Positions 8,651-17,608 are shown, counted from the stretch's first letter. The stretch: 64,000 bases of DNA from Streptomyces sp. NBC_00247 (GCF_036188265.1 NZ_CP108093.1:372001-436000), one strand, 5' to 3'. Notes: a model not told the origin generated them from the letters alone. Program-made: numbers and translations.

Positions 8651-8905
8651 TCAGGCGCTTTCGCGGCCGGAGCGGCGCAGCCGGTCGCGCTCGTTCTCCG
8701 AGAGTCCTCCCCAGACGCCGAAGCGCTCGTCGTTGGCGAGGGCGTATTCCAGACACGCGACCCGCCCCTCGCAGGCGAAGCAGAGCCGCTTCGCGTCGCG
8801 GGTCGAGCTGCCGGGCGCGGGAAAGAAGAACTCGGGACCGGTCTGGGCGCACAGGGCCGTGTCCTGCCAGGCGAGTGCGTCCTCGGTGGTGGTGTTCGTC
8901 AGCAT
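8651..8905 (-). CDS. WhiB-family iron-sulfur transcription factor
   Basis: An 84-residue Wbl protein. Four conserved cysteines that hold a [4Fe-4S] cluster are present: ALC near residue 18, LCFAC (two, CxxC) and VAC. They are followed by the ALANDERFGVWGGLSENER turn and a basic C-terminus for DNA contact or sigma-factor binding. The sequence is closest to WhiB itself among the Wbl proteins I can recall (ALCAQTxPExFFP, LEYALANDERFG). ATG 8905 is used; an in-frame ATG at 8935 would add ten residues. No partner gene is adjacent; the neighbours are the chitosanase-like gene (convergent) and the VOC protein gene (same strand, upstream). Confidence 0.9.
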   Translation of the reverse strand: MLTNTTTEDALAWQDTALCAQTGPEFFFPAPGSSTRDAKRLCFACEGRVACLEYALANDERFGVWGGLSENERDRLRRSGRESA

Positions 8906-8988
8906 GCGCCCAGCATGCCGTCCGTCAATAAACATCCGTTGAACGTCCACTTCTGGCCATGCCCGCCGTCGGAGCGGAACGTGGGCGT

Positions 8989-9780
8989 TCAGTCCATCGG
9001 GGCGGGCTTGATGACGGCGAAGGAGGCCCCGTACGGGTCGTCGACGTTGGCCATCACACCGACCTTCTCCACGTCCATCGGCCCCAGGGTGACGGTCCCG
9101 CCGAGGCGGACGGCGTCGCCCAGTACCGCGTCGACGTCGTCGACGTGGAAGTACGGCAGCCAGTGCGGTCCCGACCGGGCCTCGCTCGGCACCTCGTCCA
9201 GGCCGACCAGTCCGCCGAAGAACGCCTCGTCGCCCTTCGTACCGGCGGGCCGGACCATCGTGTAGGTGCCGCCGGGGAAGTCGGTGGCCTCGCTGTCCCA
9301 CCCGAAGACGCTTCCGTAGAACGTCTTCGCCGCCGCCACGTCCGGGGTGTAGAGCTCGGACCAGATGAGCGTGCCCGGCACCTGGGTCGCGCCGAGTCCG
9401 GGGTTCTGCTTGGGCTGCCAGCTGCCGAAGTAGGCGCCCGCCGGGTCGGTGAAGCCGCCCATCCGGCCGTGCTCCAGCACGTCCATGGGCGCGAAGGGTA
9501 CGTTTCCGCCGCCCGCCTCGACCGCGCGGGCGGTCGCGTCCACGTCGGGCGACTGGAAGTACACCGACCACGTCGGCTCGGCCTGCTCGTCGGTGACGGT
9601 CATCGCCCCCGCGACGGTGCGGCCGTCCAGCGTGTACATCCCGTAACCGCCGGTCTCGGGACCGCCGGGGACCAGGTCCCATCCGAAGAGGCCGCGGTAG
9701 AAGGCGGTCGCCCCGTCGAGGTCGGGGGTGCCCAGGTCGATCCAGTTGGGGGCGCCGGGGACGAAGGTCGGGTCGAGCAT
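8989..9780 (-). CDS. Two-domain VOC (glyoxalase/bleomycin-resistance fold) protein
   Basis: A 263-residue protein built of two VOC half-modules, each starting with the typical pattern: PNWIDLGTPDLDGATAFYRG and then SELYTPDVAAAKTFYGSVFG after about residue 140. Each module has the paired beta-alpha-beta-beta-beta layout, ending in FTDPAGAYFG and VDDPYGASFAV. Such proteins bind metals or small ligands, and many are hydroxylase-like or resistance proteins; substrate is unknown here. The start is ATG 9780, preceded on the minus strand by GGAGGAG. It is transcribed alone, divergent from the SNF2 helicase gene. Confidence 0.88.
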   Translation of the reverse strand: MLDPTFVPGAPNWIDLGTPDLDGATAFYRGLFGWDLVPGGPETGGYGMYTLDGRTVAGAMTVTDEQAEPTWSVYFQSPDVDATARAVEAGGGNVPFAPMDVLEHGRMGGFTDPAGAYFGSWQPKQNPGLGATQVPGTLIWSELYTPDVAAAKTFYGSVFGWDSEATDFPGGTYTMVRPAGTKGDEAFFGGLVGLDEVPSEARSGPHWLPYFHVDDVDAVLGDAVRLGGTVTLGPMDVEKVGVMANVDDPYGASFAVIKPAPMD

Positions 9781-10058
9781 GGCGCTGCGCTCCTCCAGCA
9801 GGGCCCGTTGACGCCCCGCTTGTCTCGTCGGTACAGGTCGTGGACGTGCTCTCGCGCAGGGGAATTGCTGGCTTTTCGAGTCTGCCACCGGTGGCCGGGC
9901 GTCGCAGTCCGGCGGACGGCGGGCTCGACGTGGAACGCCGGGGCACGGTCCGGACGGGGCGGTGCCGTCCTCCCGTCACCCGGCCGTGGGACCATGGGGC
10001 CCCGTCGCGACCCAGGGGTCCGGTGCGACGGGCGGGGCGGTGGGACAGAGGGACGTAC

Positions 10059-12248
10059 ATGTCACAGGACGACGCGACGGGCACCGGGGCGGGCGGCAGG
10101 AGGGCGATCCGGCCTCTGCTCGCGGACGCGGACGTGCTGCTGGCGGCGGCCCGCGCGGTGCCCGCCGACCACGACCGGGCCCTGGAGTCCGTACGCTCCG
10201 TGCTCGATCCCCTCATCGGTTCCCTGGCCGGCCGGGAGCTGGACGCGATCCCGGTCGCGCGGCTCCGCGACGTGACGGAGGGACGGCTGCGCATCACCGC
10301 CTTCGAACAGGCGGGGCTGCGCACGGTCGGCGCGGTGCACGCGGCGAGCAGGTACGAACTCCGACGGCTGCCCGGGGTGGGTGCGCAGACCGCCGACCAG
10401 GCGATGGCCGCGGCCGAGCGGCTCGCGCACGCGGTCCGCGACACGGTCGCGGTCCGCCTCGACGCGGACGCGCCGGACCCCGCGACCACCGCACTGGTGG
10501 TGGCCCTGCACCGGCTGGTCGAGGCCGGCCCCGACGCGCGGCGGGCCCGCGAGGCGGCACTGCGCCTGATCGGGCGGCTGGAGGAGGCCCTGGCCGCGGC
10601 AGCGCCGGCCAGAGGGCGGCTGCGCCCCCTCTTCCTCGGCAGGGAAGCGCGCGGCCGGGTCGCGTCGGCGGTGGAGAGCGTACGCACGGTGCTGGCCGAG
10701 GCCGAGGAACAACACCTCCCACTCCTTTTCGGCCAGGTGTGTGTCGATCTGCTACGGGCCCCGGAGCCGGAGGTGGCGGCCTGGGTCGACTTCGAGCTGC
10801 GGCCGGCGGAGTACTACGGCCTGCTGGCCGAGTTGTCGGGAACGGGCCCGGACCGGGACGCCGCCGAGGGGTTCCTGCCGGCCACGATCGCGGACGGGGT
10901 ACGCGGCCTGCGGCTGGACGGCACACGACTGCGGGTGTCGCTGCGCGGCTACCAGTCGTTCGGGGCCCGGTTCGCGCTCACCCAGAAGCGGGTGGTGCTC
11001 GGGGACGAGATGGGTCTGGGCAAGACGGTCCAGGCCATCGCGGCGCTCGCGCACCTGGCGGCGGGCGGCGAGCGCCACTTCCTCGTGGTGTGCCCGGCGA
11101 GCGTGCTCATCAACTGGACCCGGGAGATCCGCGCCCGCTCCACGCTGAGCGTGCTGCCCGTCCACGGCCCCGACCGGGAGGAGGCGTTCGCGGAGTGGCG
11201 GCACTCGGGCGGGGTCGCGCTCACCACGTTCGACGCGCTCCACGCCCTGCCGGACGCGGGGACGGCGGTGCGGCCGGCCATGCTCGTCGTCGACGAGGCG
11301 CACTACGTGAAGAACCCCGCCACCCGCAGGTCGCGGGCGGTCGCCGGGTGGGCGGACCGGGCCGGACACGTCCTCTTCCTCACGGGCACGCCGATGGAGA
11401 ACCGGGTGGCGGAGTTCCGCAGTCTGATCCGGCTGCTCCGCCCCGAGCTCGCGCCCTCGGTCGACACCACGCACGGCGCCGCCGGTTCGCTCGCCTTCCG
11501 CCGCGCCGTCGCGCCCGCCTACCTCCGGCGCAACCAGGAGGACGTGCTGACCGAACTGCCCGCCCTGGTGCGGGCGGACGAGTGGGTGGAGTTCAGTGAG
11601 GCGGACCTCGGCGCCTACCGCGCGGCGGTGGACGCGGGCCACTTCATGCGGATGCGCCGGGCGGCGTACGCGGTGCCGGAGGCCTCGGCGAAGCTGGCGC
11701 GGCTGCGGGAGCTGGTCGCCGAGGCCGCGGGGAACGGGCACAAGGTGGTGGTGTTCTCGTACTTCCGCGAAGTACTGGCGACCGTACGCGAGGCCCTCGG
11801 CGACGGGGTGTTCGGGCCGTTGGCCGGAGATGTCGCGGCGGCCCGCCGTCAGGAGCTGGTGGACGCCTTCGGGGCGGCACGCGGCCATGCGGTGCTGCTG
11901 AGCCAGATCCAGGCGGGCGGCACCGGGCTGAACATGCAGGCCGCGTCCGTGGTCATCCTCTGCGAGCCGCAGATCAAGCCCACCCTGGAGCACCAGGCGG
12001 TGGCCCGGGCGTACCGGATGGGTCAGATACGCGCCGTCCAGGTGCACCGGCTGCTCACGGCGGACAGTGTCGACCAGCGGATGATGGCGCTGCTGGCCCG
12101 CAAGGACCGGGCGTTCGACGCGTACGCCCGGCGCAGCGACCTGGCCGAGGCCGTGCCCGAGGCCGTGGACGTGTCGGACGGGGCGCTGGCCCGGCTCATC
12201 GTGGAGGAGGAGCAGTCTCGCTTCGCGGCGGGGGCCGTCTCTGACTGA
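10059..12248 (+). CDS. SNF2-family DEAD/DEAH helicase with N-terminal HhH-like region
   Basis: A 729-residue SWI2/SNF2 ATPase. Motif I is GDEMGLGKT (315-323), the DEAH box begins at Asp412 (VVDEAHYVKN), and motif III is LFLTGTPMEN. The C-terminal RecA lobe has SQIQAGGTGLNMQAAS and the QAVARAYRMGQ arginine-finger motif. Residues around 85-125 (FEQAGLRTVGAVHAAS, ELRRLPGVGAQTADQ) look like a helix-hairpin-helix DNA-binding unit, which is less usual for this family. The frame is open from 9840, but ATG 10059 follows AGAGGGA and begins the conserved protein. It probably remodels protein-DNA complexes during repair or transcription. Confidence 0.88.
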   Translation: MSQDDATGTGAGGRRAIRPLLADADVLLAAARAVPADHDRALESVRSVLDPLIGSLAGRELDAIPVARLRDVTEGRLRITAFEQAGLRTVGAVHAASRYELRRLPGVGAQTADQAMAAAERLAHAVRDTVAVRLDADAPDPATTALVVALHRLVEAGPDARRAREAALRLIGRLEEALAAAAPARGRLRPLFLGREARGRVASAVESVRTVLAEAEEQHLPLLFGQVCVDLLRAPEPEVAAWVDFELRPAEYYGLLAELSGTGPDRDAAEGFLPATIADGVRGLRLDGTRLRVSLRGYQSFGARFALTQKRVVLGDEMGLGKTVQAIAALAHLAAGGERHFLVVCPASVLINWTREIRARSTLSVLPVHGPDREEAFAEWRHSGGVALTTFDALHALPDAGTAVRPAMLVVDEAHYVKNPATRRSRAVAGWADRAGHVLFLTGTPMENRVAEFRSLIRLLRPELAPSVDTTHGAAGSLAFRRAVAPAYLRRNQEDVLTELPALVRADEWVEFSEADLGAYRAAVDAGHFMRMRRAAYAVPEASAKLARLRELVAEAAGNGHKVVVFSYFREVLATVREALGDGVFGPLAGDVAAARRQELVDAFGAARGHAVLLSQIQAGGTGLNMQAASVVILCEPQIKPTLEHQAVARAYRMGQIRAVQVHRLLTADSVDQRMMALLARKDRAFDAYARRSDLAEAVPEAVDVSDGALARLIVEEEQSRFAAGAVSD

Positions 12249-12265
12249 GCTCCGCGACCGGGCGT

Positions 12266-13462
12266 TCAGCCGGGTGCCGCCGCGTGCTCGGGCTCCTTCG
12301 GCCGACCGCCGGGGTGGCGGTGGCGCCAGGTCCAGAACACGGCGCAGGAGACCAGGGCCCAGACGCCGAGCACCAGATAGGGGAAGAGGAACTGGTGCCC
12401 GTGGTAGTAGACGGCGGTGTGCTGGGCGTTGACGGAGGCGCCGGGAGGCAGCCAGCGGCCGATGTGCCCGAGCAGTGACGGCAGCAGCGGCCAGGAGACG
12501 GCGCCGCCGGACGACGGGTTGCCGAGCAGCACCATGACGCCCCAGGTCGGGAGCATCGCCCAGCGCCCGATGAGGGTGTTGAACATGGTGAAGACCATGG
12601 CGCAGGTGAACATCGTGTAGGCCAGGATCAGCCAGGACTGGAGGAAGGGCAGGTCCAGTGCCCCGAGCCCCCAGTCCACCACGGCGGCGATGGCGAACCC
12701 TCCGAGCAGCGCGTGGGCGACGGTGAAGAGGATGCGTTCCAGCGGGTTCAGGCTGCGGGCGTGGACGCTGAGCTGGATGGCTCCGACGAAGCCGAGGATG
12801 ACGGCGGCGAGCGAGATGTAGAAGAGCGCGAGTCCTCGCGGGTCGCCCGGCTGGAGGGGCTTGACGTCGCGGACGGTGACCGGAACCCCGACCGCCTTGC
12901 CCACCTTCTCGCCCGCCTCGGCGAGGAGCTGGGCCACCGAGGCGCCGGAGGCCCCCGCGACGTCGAGGTGCACGCGGTCGTCGTCGGCGCGCAGGATGGT
13001 GAAGACGCGTTGTTCCTGGAGCGCTTCGTCGGCCTCGGCCATCGTGTCGTACTCGTGCAGGACCAGGGAGGCGTCCAGGGCCTTCTCCATCCCCGCCACG
13101 AACTCGGTACCCCGCGGCGGAGCCGGCTGCCCGATCACGGCGGCCGGAATCCGGTGCGGGGTGGGGTTGGCCATGGCGTAGGTGTACGAGCCGGCGAAGA
13201 GGCCCGCCGCGGCGGCGAGGATGAACAGCAGCACGGTCGCCGGGAAGTACGGCGATTCCTTGAAGGCGTGCCACTTGTCGCGCGGGGTGGAGGGCCGGCC
13301 GTGGGCGCCGTGCGGGGCGCGGCGGCCGGGCGCGGGGGTGGCTCCCCCGCCGTCGTCGACGGCGGCTCCCCCTGCGCCGTCGGGGGTGGGTCCCCCGCCG
13401 CCGTCGGGAGTGGCTCGCCCGCCGTCGTCGGCGCCCTCCGGCGGTGTGCGTTCTCCGCTCAC
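12266..13462 (-). CDS. YhgE/Pip-like (ABC-2 type) membrane protein
   Basis: A 398-residue integral membrane protein. A Gly/Pro/Asp-rich cytoplasmic N-terminus (1-65) precedes a first membrane segment (VLLFILAAAAGLFAG). A roughly 150-residue extracytoplasmic domain follows, then five hydrophobic segments in the C-terminal half. This layout resembles the ABC-2/YhgE-Pip families. The GTG start at 13462 overlaps the stop of the upstream LigD polymerase gene by four bases (GTGA), implying translational coupling, although no functional link to DNA repair is known. A Gly/Pro-repeat N-terminus makes precise domain edges uncertain. Confidence 0.7.
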   Translation of the reverse strand: MSGERTPPEGADDGGRATPDGGGGPTPDGAGGAAVDDGGGATPAPGRRAPHGAHGRPSTPRDKWHAFKESPYFPATVLLFILAAAAGLFAGSYTYAMANPTPHRIPAAVIGQPAPPRGTEFVAGMEKALDASLVLHEYDTMAEADEALQEQRVFTILRADDDRVHLDVAGASGASVAQLLAEAGEKVGKAVGVPVTVRDVKPLQPGDPRGLALFYISLAAVILGFVGAIQLSVHARSLNPLERILFTVAHALLGGFAIAAVVDWGLGALDLPFLQSWLILAYTMFTCAMVFTMFNTLIGRWAMLPTWGVMVLLGNPSSGGAVSWPLLPSLLGHIGRWLPPGASVNAQHTAVYYHGHQFLFPYLVLGVWALVSCAVFWTWRHRHPGGRPKEPEHAAAPG

Positions 13463-14487
13463 GCGTCGGTCTCCGGTTCGTCGTCGTGCCGGGCGCGGCT
13501 GGGCTGCACGCGCTTGGGCTCGCCGGGCATCTTGGGGTACTCCGGCGGATAGGGCAGGTCGCCGTGGCCGTGTTCCCGCTCGTCGCGCGCGGCGAGTTCC
13601 AGCAGCAGGTCGAGGCGGAATGCGTGCTGGTCCATGTCGGCGTGGACGTCGCCCACCTTCGCGTACCGCTGGGGCATGGTCCTGATGTCGAAGTCCCGGG
13701 GCTCGGCGTCGTCGATCTCCTCCCAGCGCAGTGGGGCGGAGACGGGCGCGTGCGGGAAGGGGCGTACGGAGTAGGCGGAGGCGATGGTCCGGTCGCGGGC
13801 GGTCTGGTTGTAGTCGACGAAGATCCGCTCGCCGCGTTCCTCCTTCCACCAGGCGGTGGTGACCCGGTCCGGCATCCGTCTCTCCAGTTCCCGCCCCACC
13901 GCGATGGCGGACCGGCGGACCTCGGTGAAGGTCCACTCGGGGACCAGCGGCACGAAGACGTGGATGCCACGACCGCCGGAGGTCTTGGGCCAGCCGCGCA
14001 GCCCGTGCTCCTCCAGGACGACGCGGAGTTCGTGGGCTGCTTCCACGGCGTCGGCGTAGTCGGTGCCGGGCTGCGGGTCGAGGTCGATGCGCAGCTCGTC
14101 GGGGTGGTCGGTGTCGGTGTTCCGTACCGGCCAGGGGTGGAAGGTCAGGGTGCCGAGGTTGGCCGCCCAGAGGACCGCGGCGAGTCCGGCGGGGCAGATC
14201 TCGTCGGCGTGCCGGCCGCTGGGGAAGGAGATGCGAGTGGTCGGAATCCAGTCGGGCACGTTCTTCGGCGCCCGCTTCTGGTAGAAGAACTCGCCTTCCA
14301 CCCCGTCCACGAAGCGCTGGAGGGTGGTGGGCCGGTCGCGCAGCGCGCGGGTGATGCCGTCGCCCACCGCGAGGAAGTACTCCGCCACGTCCCTCTTGGT
14401 GTAGCCCTTCTCCGGGAAGTACACCTTGTCGGGGTTGGACAGCCGCACCGGCCGTCCGTCCACGTCGAGTTCCACCGCAGCTCCCAT
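13459..14487 (-). CDS. ligD: LigD-type DNA polymerase/primase domain protein (NHEJ)
   Basis: A 342-residue stand-alone polymerase domain of the archaeo-eukaryotic primase superfamily, as found in bacterial LigD. The catalytic Asp pair is in LRIDLDPQPG, the conserved TSGGRGIHVFVPL block follows, and VRPFPHAPVSAPLRWEEI marks the C-terminus. It extends and fills ends during Ku-dependent end joining, and can add ribonucleotides. I chose ATG 14487; GTG 14496 is possible. It diverges from the ligase gene with about 76 bp between starts, so the two can share a promoter region. No Ku gene is in the window. Confidence 0.9.
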   Translation of the reverse strand: MGAAVELDVDGRPVRLSNPDKVYFPEKGYTKRDVAEYFLAVGDGITRALRDRPTTLQRFVDGVEGEFFYQKRAPKNVPDWIPTTRISFPSGRHADEICPAGLAAVLWAANLGTLTFHPWPVRNTDTDHPDELRIDLDPQPGTDYADAVEAAHELRVVLEEHGLRGWPKTSGGRGIHVFVPLVPEWTFTEVRRSAIAVGRELERRMPDRVTTAWWKEERGERIFVDYNQTARDRTIASAYSVRPFPHAPVSAPLRWEEIDDAEPRDFDIRTMPQRYAKVGDVHADMDQHAFRLDLLLELAARDEREHGHGDLPYPPEYPKMPGEPKRVQPSRARHDDEPETDA

Positions 14488-14563
14488 GTCGGCCACCGTA
14501 GGCGGGGTACGCAAATGCCGCACATCGAATGACGGGCGGTGGAGTTCCGCGCAGAATCGGACC

Positions 14564-15628
14564 ATGGACCTGCCGGTGATGCCTCCCGTGAAACCGATGC
14601 TCGCCAAGTCCGTCCGGGCGATCCCGCCCGGCATGCAGTACGAGGCGAAGTGGGACGGCTTCCGGGCGATCGTGCACCGCGACGGCGACGAGGTGGTGAT
14701 CGGCAGCCGTACCGGCAAGCCGCTGACCCGCTACTTCCCGGAGCTGGTCCCGGCGGTCCTGGAGTCGCTGCCGCCGCGCTGCGTGATCGACGGGGAGATC
14801 GTCCTCGCGCACGGCGGGCGCCTCGACTTCGACCGGCTCAGCGAGCGCATCCACCCGGCCGAGTCCCGGGTGCGGACGCTCGCCGAGCGGACCCCCGCGT
14901 CGCTGGTCGCCTTCGACGTACTGGCCCTGGACGACCTGTCGTTGCTGGACACCCCGCAGGCCGACCGGCGCACGGTACTGGAGGCGGCGCTCGCCGGCGC
15001 GGTGCCACCGGTCCACCTCGCCCCTGCCACCACGGACCGGGAGGTCGCGCGGCGGTGGTTCGACCGGTACGAGGGCGCGGGTCTGGACGGTATCGTCGCC
15101 AAACCGCTCGACCTGTCCTACCGGCCGGACACCCGCGCCATGTTCAAGATCAAGCACGAGCGGACCGCCGATTGCGTGGTGGCCGGCTACCGGGAGCACA
15201 AGAGCGGCCCGGTCGTGGGTTCGCTCCTGCTGGGGCTGTACGACGACGCGGGCGCACTCCAGCACGTCGGCGTCTGCGCCTCCTTCCCGATGAAACGCAG
15301 GGCCGAACTGGCCGAGGAACTGGCGCCGTTGCGGACCAGCGCCGCCGAACACCCCTGGGGCGCCTGGGCGAACGCCGAGGCGCACGAAGGAGCCCGGCTG
15401 CCCGGGGCGCCGAGCCGCTGGTCGGGGAAGAAGGACATGTCGTGGGTGCCGCTGCGTCCGGAGCGGGTCTGCGAGGTGAGTTACGACCACATGGAGGGCG
15501 ACCGGTTCCGGCACACCACGCAGTTCCGCCGCTGGCGCCCGGACCGCACCCCTTCCGGCTGCACCTACGGACAGTTGGAGGAAGTGGTGCGGTACGACCT
15601 CTCCGAGGTGCTGTCGGGGACCGCGTGA
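14564..15628 (+). CDS. ATP-dependent DNA ligase (LigD-ligase/LigC type)
   Basis: A 354-residue ligase. The nucleotidyl-acceptor Lys29 is in YEAKWDGFRA (motif I), followed by CVIDGEIV (motif III), LDGIVAKPLDLSY (motif IV) and MFKIKHERTADCVV (motif V), then an OB-fold domain ending in LRPERVCEVSYDHMEGDRFRH. It seals nicks and double-strand ends using ATP. Its divergent neighbour encodes the LigD polymerase domain, so the usual LigD fusion is split here into separate proteins, as in other streptomycetes. The start is ATG 14564; the ribosome binding site is weak. Confidence 0.9.
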   Translation: MDLPVMPPVKPMLAKSVRAIPPGMQYEAKWDGFRAIVHRDGDEVVIGSRTGKPLTRYFPELVPAVLESLPPRCVIDGEIVLAHGGRLDFDRLSERIHPAESRVRTLAERTPASLVAFDVLALDDLSLLDTPQADRRTVLEAALAGAVPPVHLAPATTDREVARRWFDRYEGAGLDGIVAKPLDLSYRPDTRAMFKIKHERTADCVVAGYREHKSGPVVGSLLLGLYDDAGALQHVGVCASFPMKRRAELAEELAPLRTSAAEHPWGAWANAEAHEGARLPGAPSRWSGKKDMSWVPLRPERVCEVSYDHMEGDRFRHTTQFRRWRPDRTPSGCTYGQLEEVVRYDLSEVLSGTA

Positions 15629-15659
15629 GCGTGCGCGCGGGCCCGAGCTCGACGCGATC

Positions 15660-15836
15660 CCGCGTTCGTCGACCGACCTCTGACTCCCCACAGGCGCCTG
15701 GTCGTTGCCGGGCGGAAAGAGCTCTCGGACCTTGTCGGCGGCACGGTAGTCGTCCGGCACCCCCTGGACCGACGCGACCTTCCAGGTCGCGTGTTCGGTG
15801 CGGAGCGGCAGGATCTCCTGGTAGCCGATCACGTAA
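15660..15836 (-). pseudogene. Unidentified gene fragment
   Basis: Minus-strand reading from about 15836 gives a well-formed protein-like stretch (GYQEILPLRTEHATWKVASV, then GVPDDYRAADKVRELFPPGN) that loses coding character after about 55 residues. Just upstream in the same frame, a short stretch ends LDKVPA at a TGA near 15856. Together these look like the remains of one or two deleted genes. I do not recognise the family. Confidence 0.35.
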
Positions 15837-15934
15837 TCCGCGGGACGCCGTCGTCATGCCGGCACCTTGTCCAGGAATCCGCGGACGTCCTGGATCTTGC
15901 CGAGCGCACCCACGACCGATGCCACCAGGCGCTC

Positions 15935-16143
15935 GCCACGGAGATCGCCGGGTTCCTCGACGGAACCGGCGCCGCCACCCCGTCCACGGGACCGGTGGTC
16001 ACGCTCGCCATCGACGTGGAAGGGACCCCGCTCCGGTTCTTCGGCACCTCGGCCACTCTCGGCACGGCGACCGACGCCGCCCTGGAAGGGCTGCACCTGG
16101 AGACGTTCCTGCCGGCCGACGAGGAAACGCGACGCCACTTCAT
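15935..16143 (+). pseudogene. C-terminal remnant of an XRE/MmyB-like regulator
   Basis: The plus-strand frame reads LATEIAGFLDG, PVVTLAIDVEGTPLRFFGTS and then DAALEGLHLETFLPADEETR. This matches the C-terminal ligand-domain tail of MmyB-like helix-turn-helix regulators (an FxTxATxGTxxDxxLxxLxxExFxPAD pattern, recalled from family knowledge). No HTH part or start codon remains upstream, and the frame runs directly into the CRISPR-like repeats. It is most likely the end of a gene cut by recombination. Confidence 0.45.
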
Positions 16144-16250
16144 GTGCTCCCCGCGCGCGGGGATGGTCCCATGCGGCTCGACCGTGCTCCCCGCGCGCGG
16201 GGATGGTCCCATGCGGCTCGACCGTGCTCTCCGCGCGCGGGGACGCCCCC
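16144..16250. repeat. CRISPR-like repeat relic (two 40-bp units plus a degenerate third)
   Basis: A 27-base palindromic unit starting GTGCTCCCCGCGCG occurs at 16144-16170 and identically at 16184-16210, with a third divergent copy at 16224-16250. The unit resembles the 29-base type I-E repeats of streptomycetes but is two bases shorter around the palindrome. The two 13-base spacers (16171-16183, 16211-16223) are identical, so this is a tandem duplication and not a spacer-acquiring array. No cas gene is present. Confidence 0.6.
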
Positions 16251-16290
16251 CCAGGGCCAAGGGCGTAGGTACCTCGATGAAGCGGGGCCG

Positions 16291-17589
16291 CTACTCCGCC
16301 GTGCCTGCGGCCGGGTCGGTGCACGGGGCGTCGGTGGCCTCCGGGTCGGTGGCCGGGACCGTGCACGTGGGCTCCGGGTCGGTGGTGGCCGGGTCCGTGG
16401 GTTCCGTCGTGGCCGGGTCCGTGGGTTCCGTCGTGGCCGGGTCCGTCGGGTCGGGCGTGCCGGTGTCGGTCGGGTCCGGGTCGGGGGTGGTGCCCGGGTC
16501 GGGAGTCGTACCCGGATCGGGTGTGGTGCCCGGGTCCGGAGTCGTACCCGGGTCGGGTGTGGTGCTCGGGTCGGGGGTGGTGCCCGGGTCCGGAGTCGTG
16601 CCGGGATCGGGGGTCGTGCTCGGGTCCGGGGTTCCGGACGGGGCGGGGGTGGGCGAGGTGGGCGGGCGGGGGGTGCCGGAGGGCTGGGGGCCGATGATGA
16701 TGCTGCCGGGGCCCCCGACCGGGGCGGACGGTTCGCTCGGGCCGCCCGCTCCGGGGCTGGTGGGCAGGGGGCCTTGGCCGTCCGGCACGGGGTGCACGCC
16801 GTTGTCGTAGTACGCCAGCCAGGACAGCACCGTGCGCAGGTAGGTGTCCGAGTGGTTGTAGCTCAGGATCGCCCGGTCGAGGTCGGCGGAGACCGAGAGG
16901 TTGCGGGCCCCCGCGCACAGGTAGCGGCCGGCGGCGAGCGCCGCGTCGTAGACGTTGCTGGGGTTGCGGCGGCCGTCGCCGTTGCCGTCCTGGGCCCAGT
17001 GGGCCCAGGTGGACGGGATGAACTGCATCGGGCCCACGGCCCGGTCGTAGGTGCTGTCGCCGTCGTACGCGCCGTTGTCGGTGTCCCGGATGTTCGCGAA
17101 CCCGGCGCCGTTCAGGACGGGCCCCAGGATCGGCGAGAGCGTCGTACCGGCCTTGTCCACCCGGCCTCCGGCGGCGTGCCCGGACTCCACCTTGCCGATC
17201 GCGGCGAGGAGTTGCCACGGCAGCCGGCAGGCGCCGTCGGTCCGGCCCACCGTGCTCTCCGCCTTGCGGTACGCGGCGAGCACGGTCGACGGGATGCCTG
17301 CCTGGGCCCATGCCTCGACGACGGCGGGGGCCCGCTGGTCCGCGCCCGGCTTCTGCGCGGTCGGCAGGGTCAGCGGGGCCGGCGACTTCAGGGGCGGCAG
17401 TTCGGTGTGGTACGAGTCGTCGTTGGGCACCTGCGACCAGACCACCTCGTCGGTGGCCACCTTCGTCGCCTCGTCCTGGTGCGCGGTGCCCGCGAAACCC
17501 GGTGCCTGCGAAGCCGTGAGCGCGGCCATCGCGGCGACGGCCGTGGCCGTGCCGGTGATTCCGCGCCGCATGGAGCCGTTGAACCTCAT
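16291..17589 (-). CDS. Secreted lytic transglycosylase with C-terminal Pro/Thr/Asp repeats
   Basis: A 432-residue secreted murein hydrolase. An N-terminal signal sequence (to about residue 33) is followed by an SLT-type domain: LPWQLLAAIGKVESGHAAGG contains the likely catalytic Glu, then AVGPMQFIPSTWAHWAQDGN and the AALAAGRYLC helix. From about residue 300 the protein becomes a spacer of TPDPGT-type hexapeptides and later PTDPATTE repeats, probably spanning the cell wall. It is the last gene of the mce operon, 19 bp after its neighbour, so local peptidoglycan cleavage may make room for the lipid importer; that link is inference from position. Confidence 0.88.
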   Translation of the reverse strand: MRFNGSMRRGITGTATAVAAMAALTASQAPGFAGTAHQDEATKVATDEVVWSQVPNDDSYHTELPPLKSPAPLTLPTAQKPGADQRAPAVVEAWAQAGIPSTVLAAYRKAESTVGRTDGACRLPWQLLAAIGKVESGHAAGGRVDKAGTTLSPILGPVLNGAGFANIRDTDNGAYDGDSTYDRAVGPMQFIPSTWAHWAQDGNGDGRRNPSNVYDAALAAGRYLCAGARNLSVSADLDRAILSYNHSDTYLRTVLSWLAYYDNGVHPVPDGQGPLPTSPGAGGPSEPSAPVGGPGSIIIGPQPSGTPRPPTSPTPAPSGTPDPSTTPDPGTTPDPGTTPDPSTTPDPGTTPDPGTTPDPGTTPDPGTTPDPDPTDTGTPDPTDPATTEPTDPATTEPTDPATTDPEPTCTVPATDPEATDAPCTDPAAGTAE

Positions 17590-17608
17590 CTGTCCGTCTC
17601 TCCCCGGG

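Noticed and set aside
12266..15832. A single 1188-residue minus-strand protein
   Set aside because: Only the part up to 13462 has coding character; the rest is antisense to the ligase and LigD polymerase regions.
16144..16250. A functional CRISPR array
   Set aside because: Only two complete repeats, identical 13-base spacers, repeats two bases shorter than type I-E, and no cas genes.
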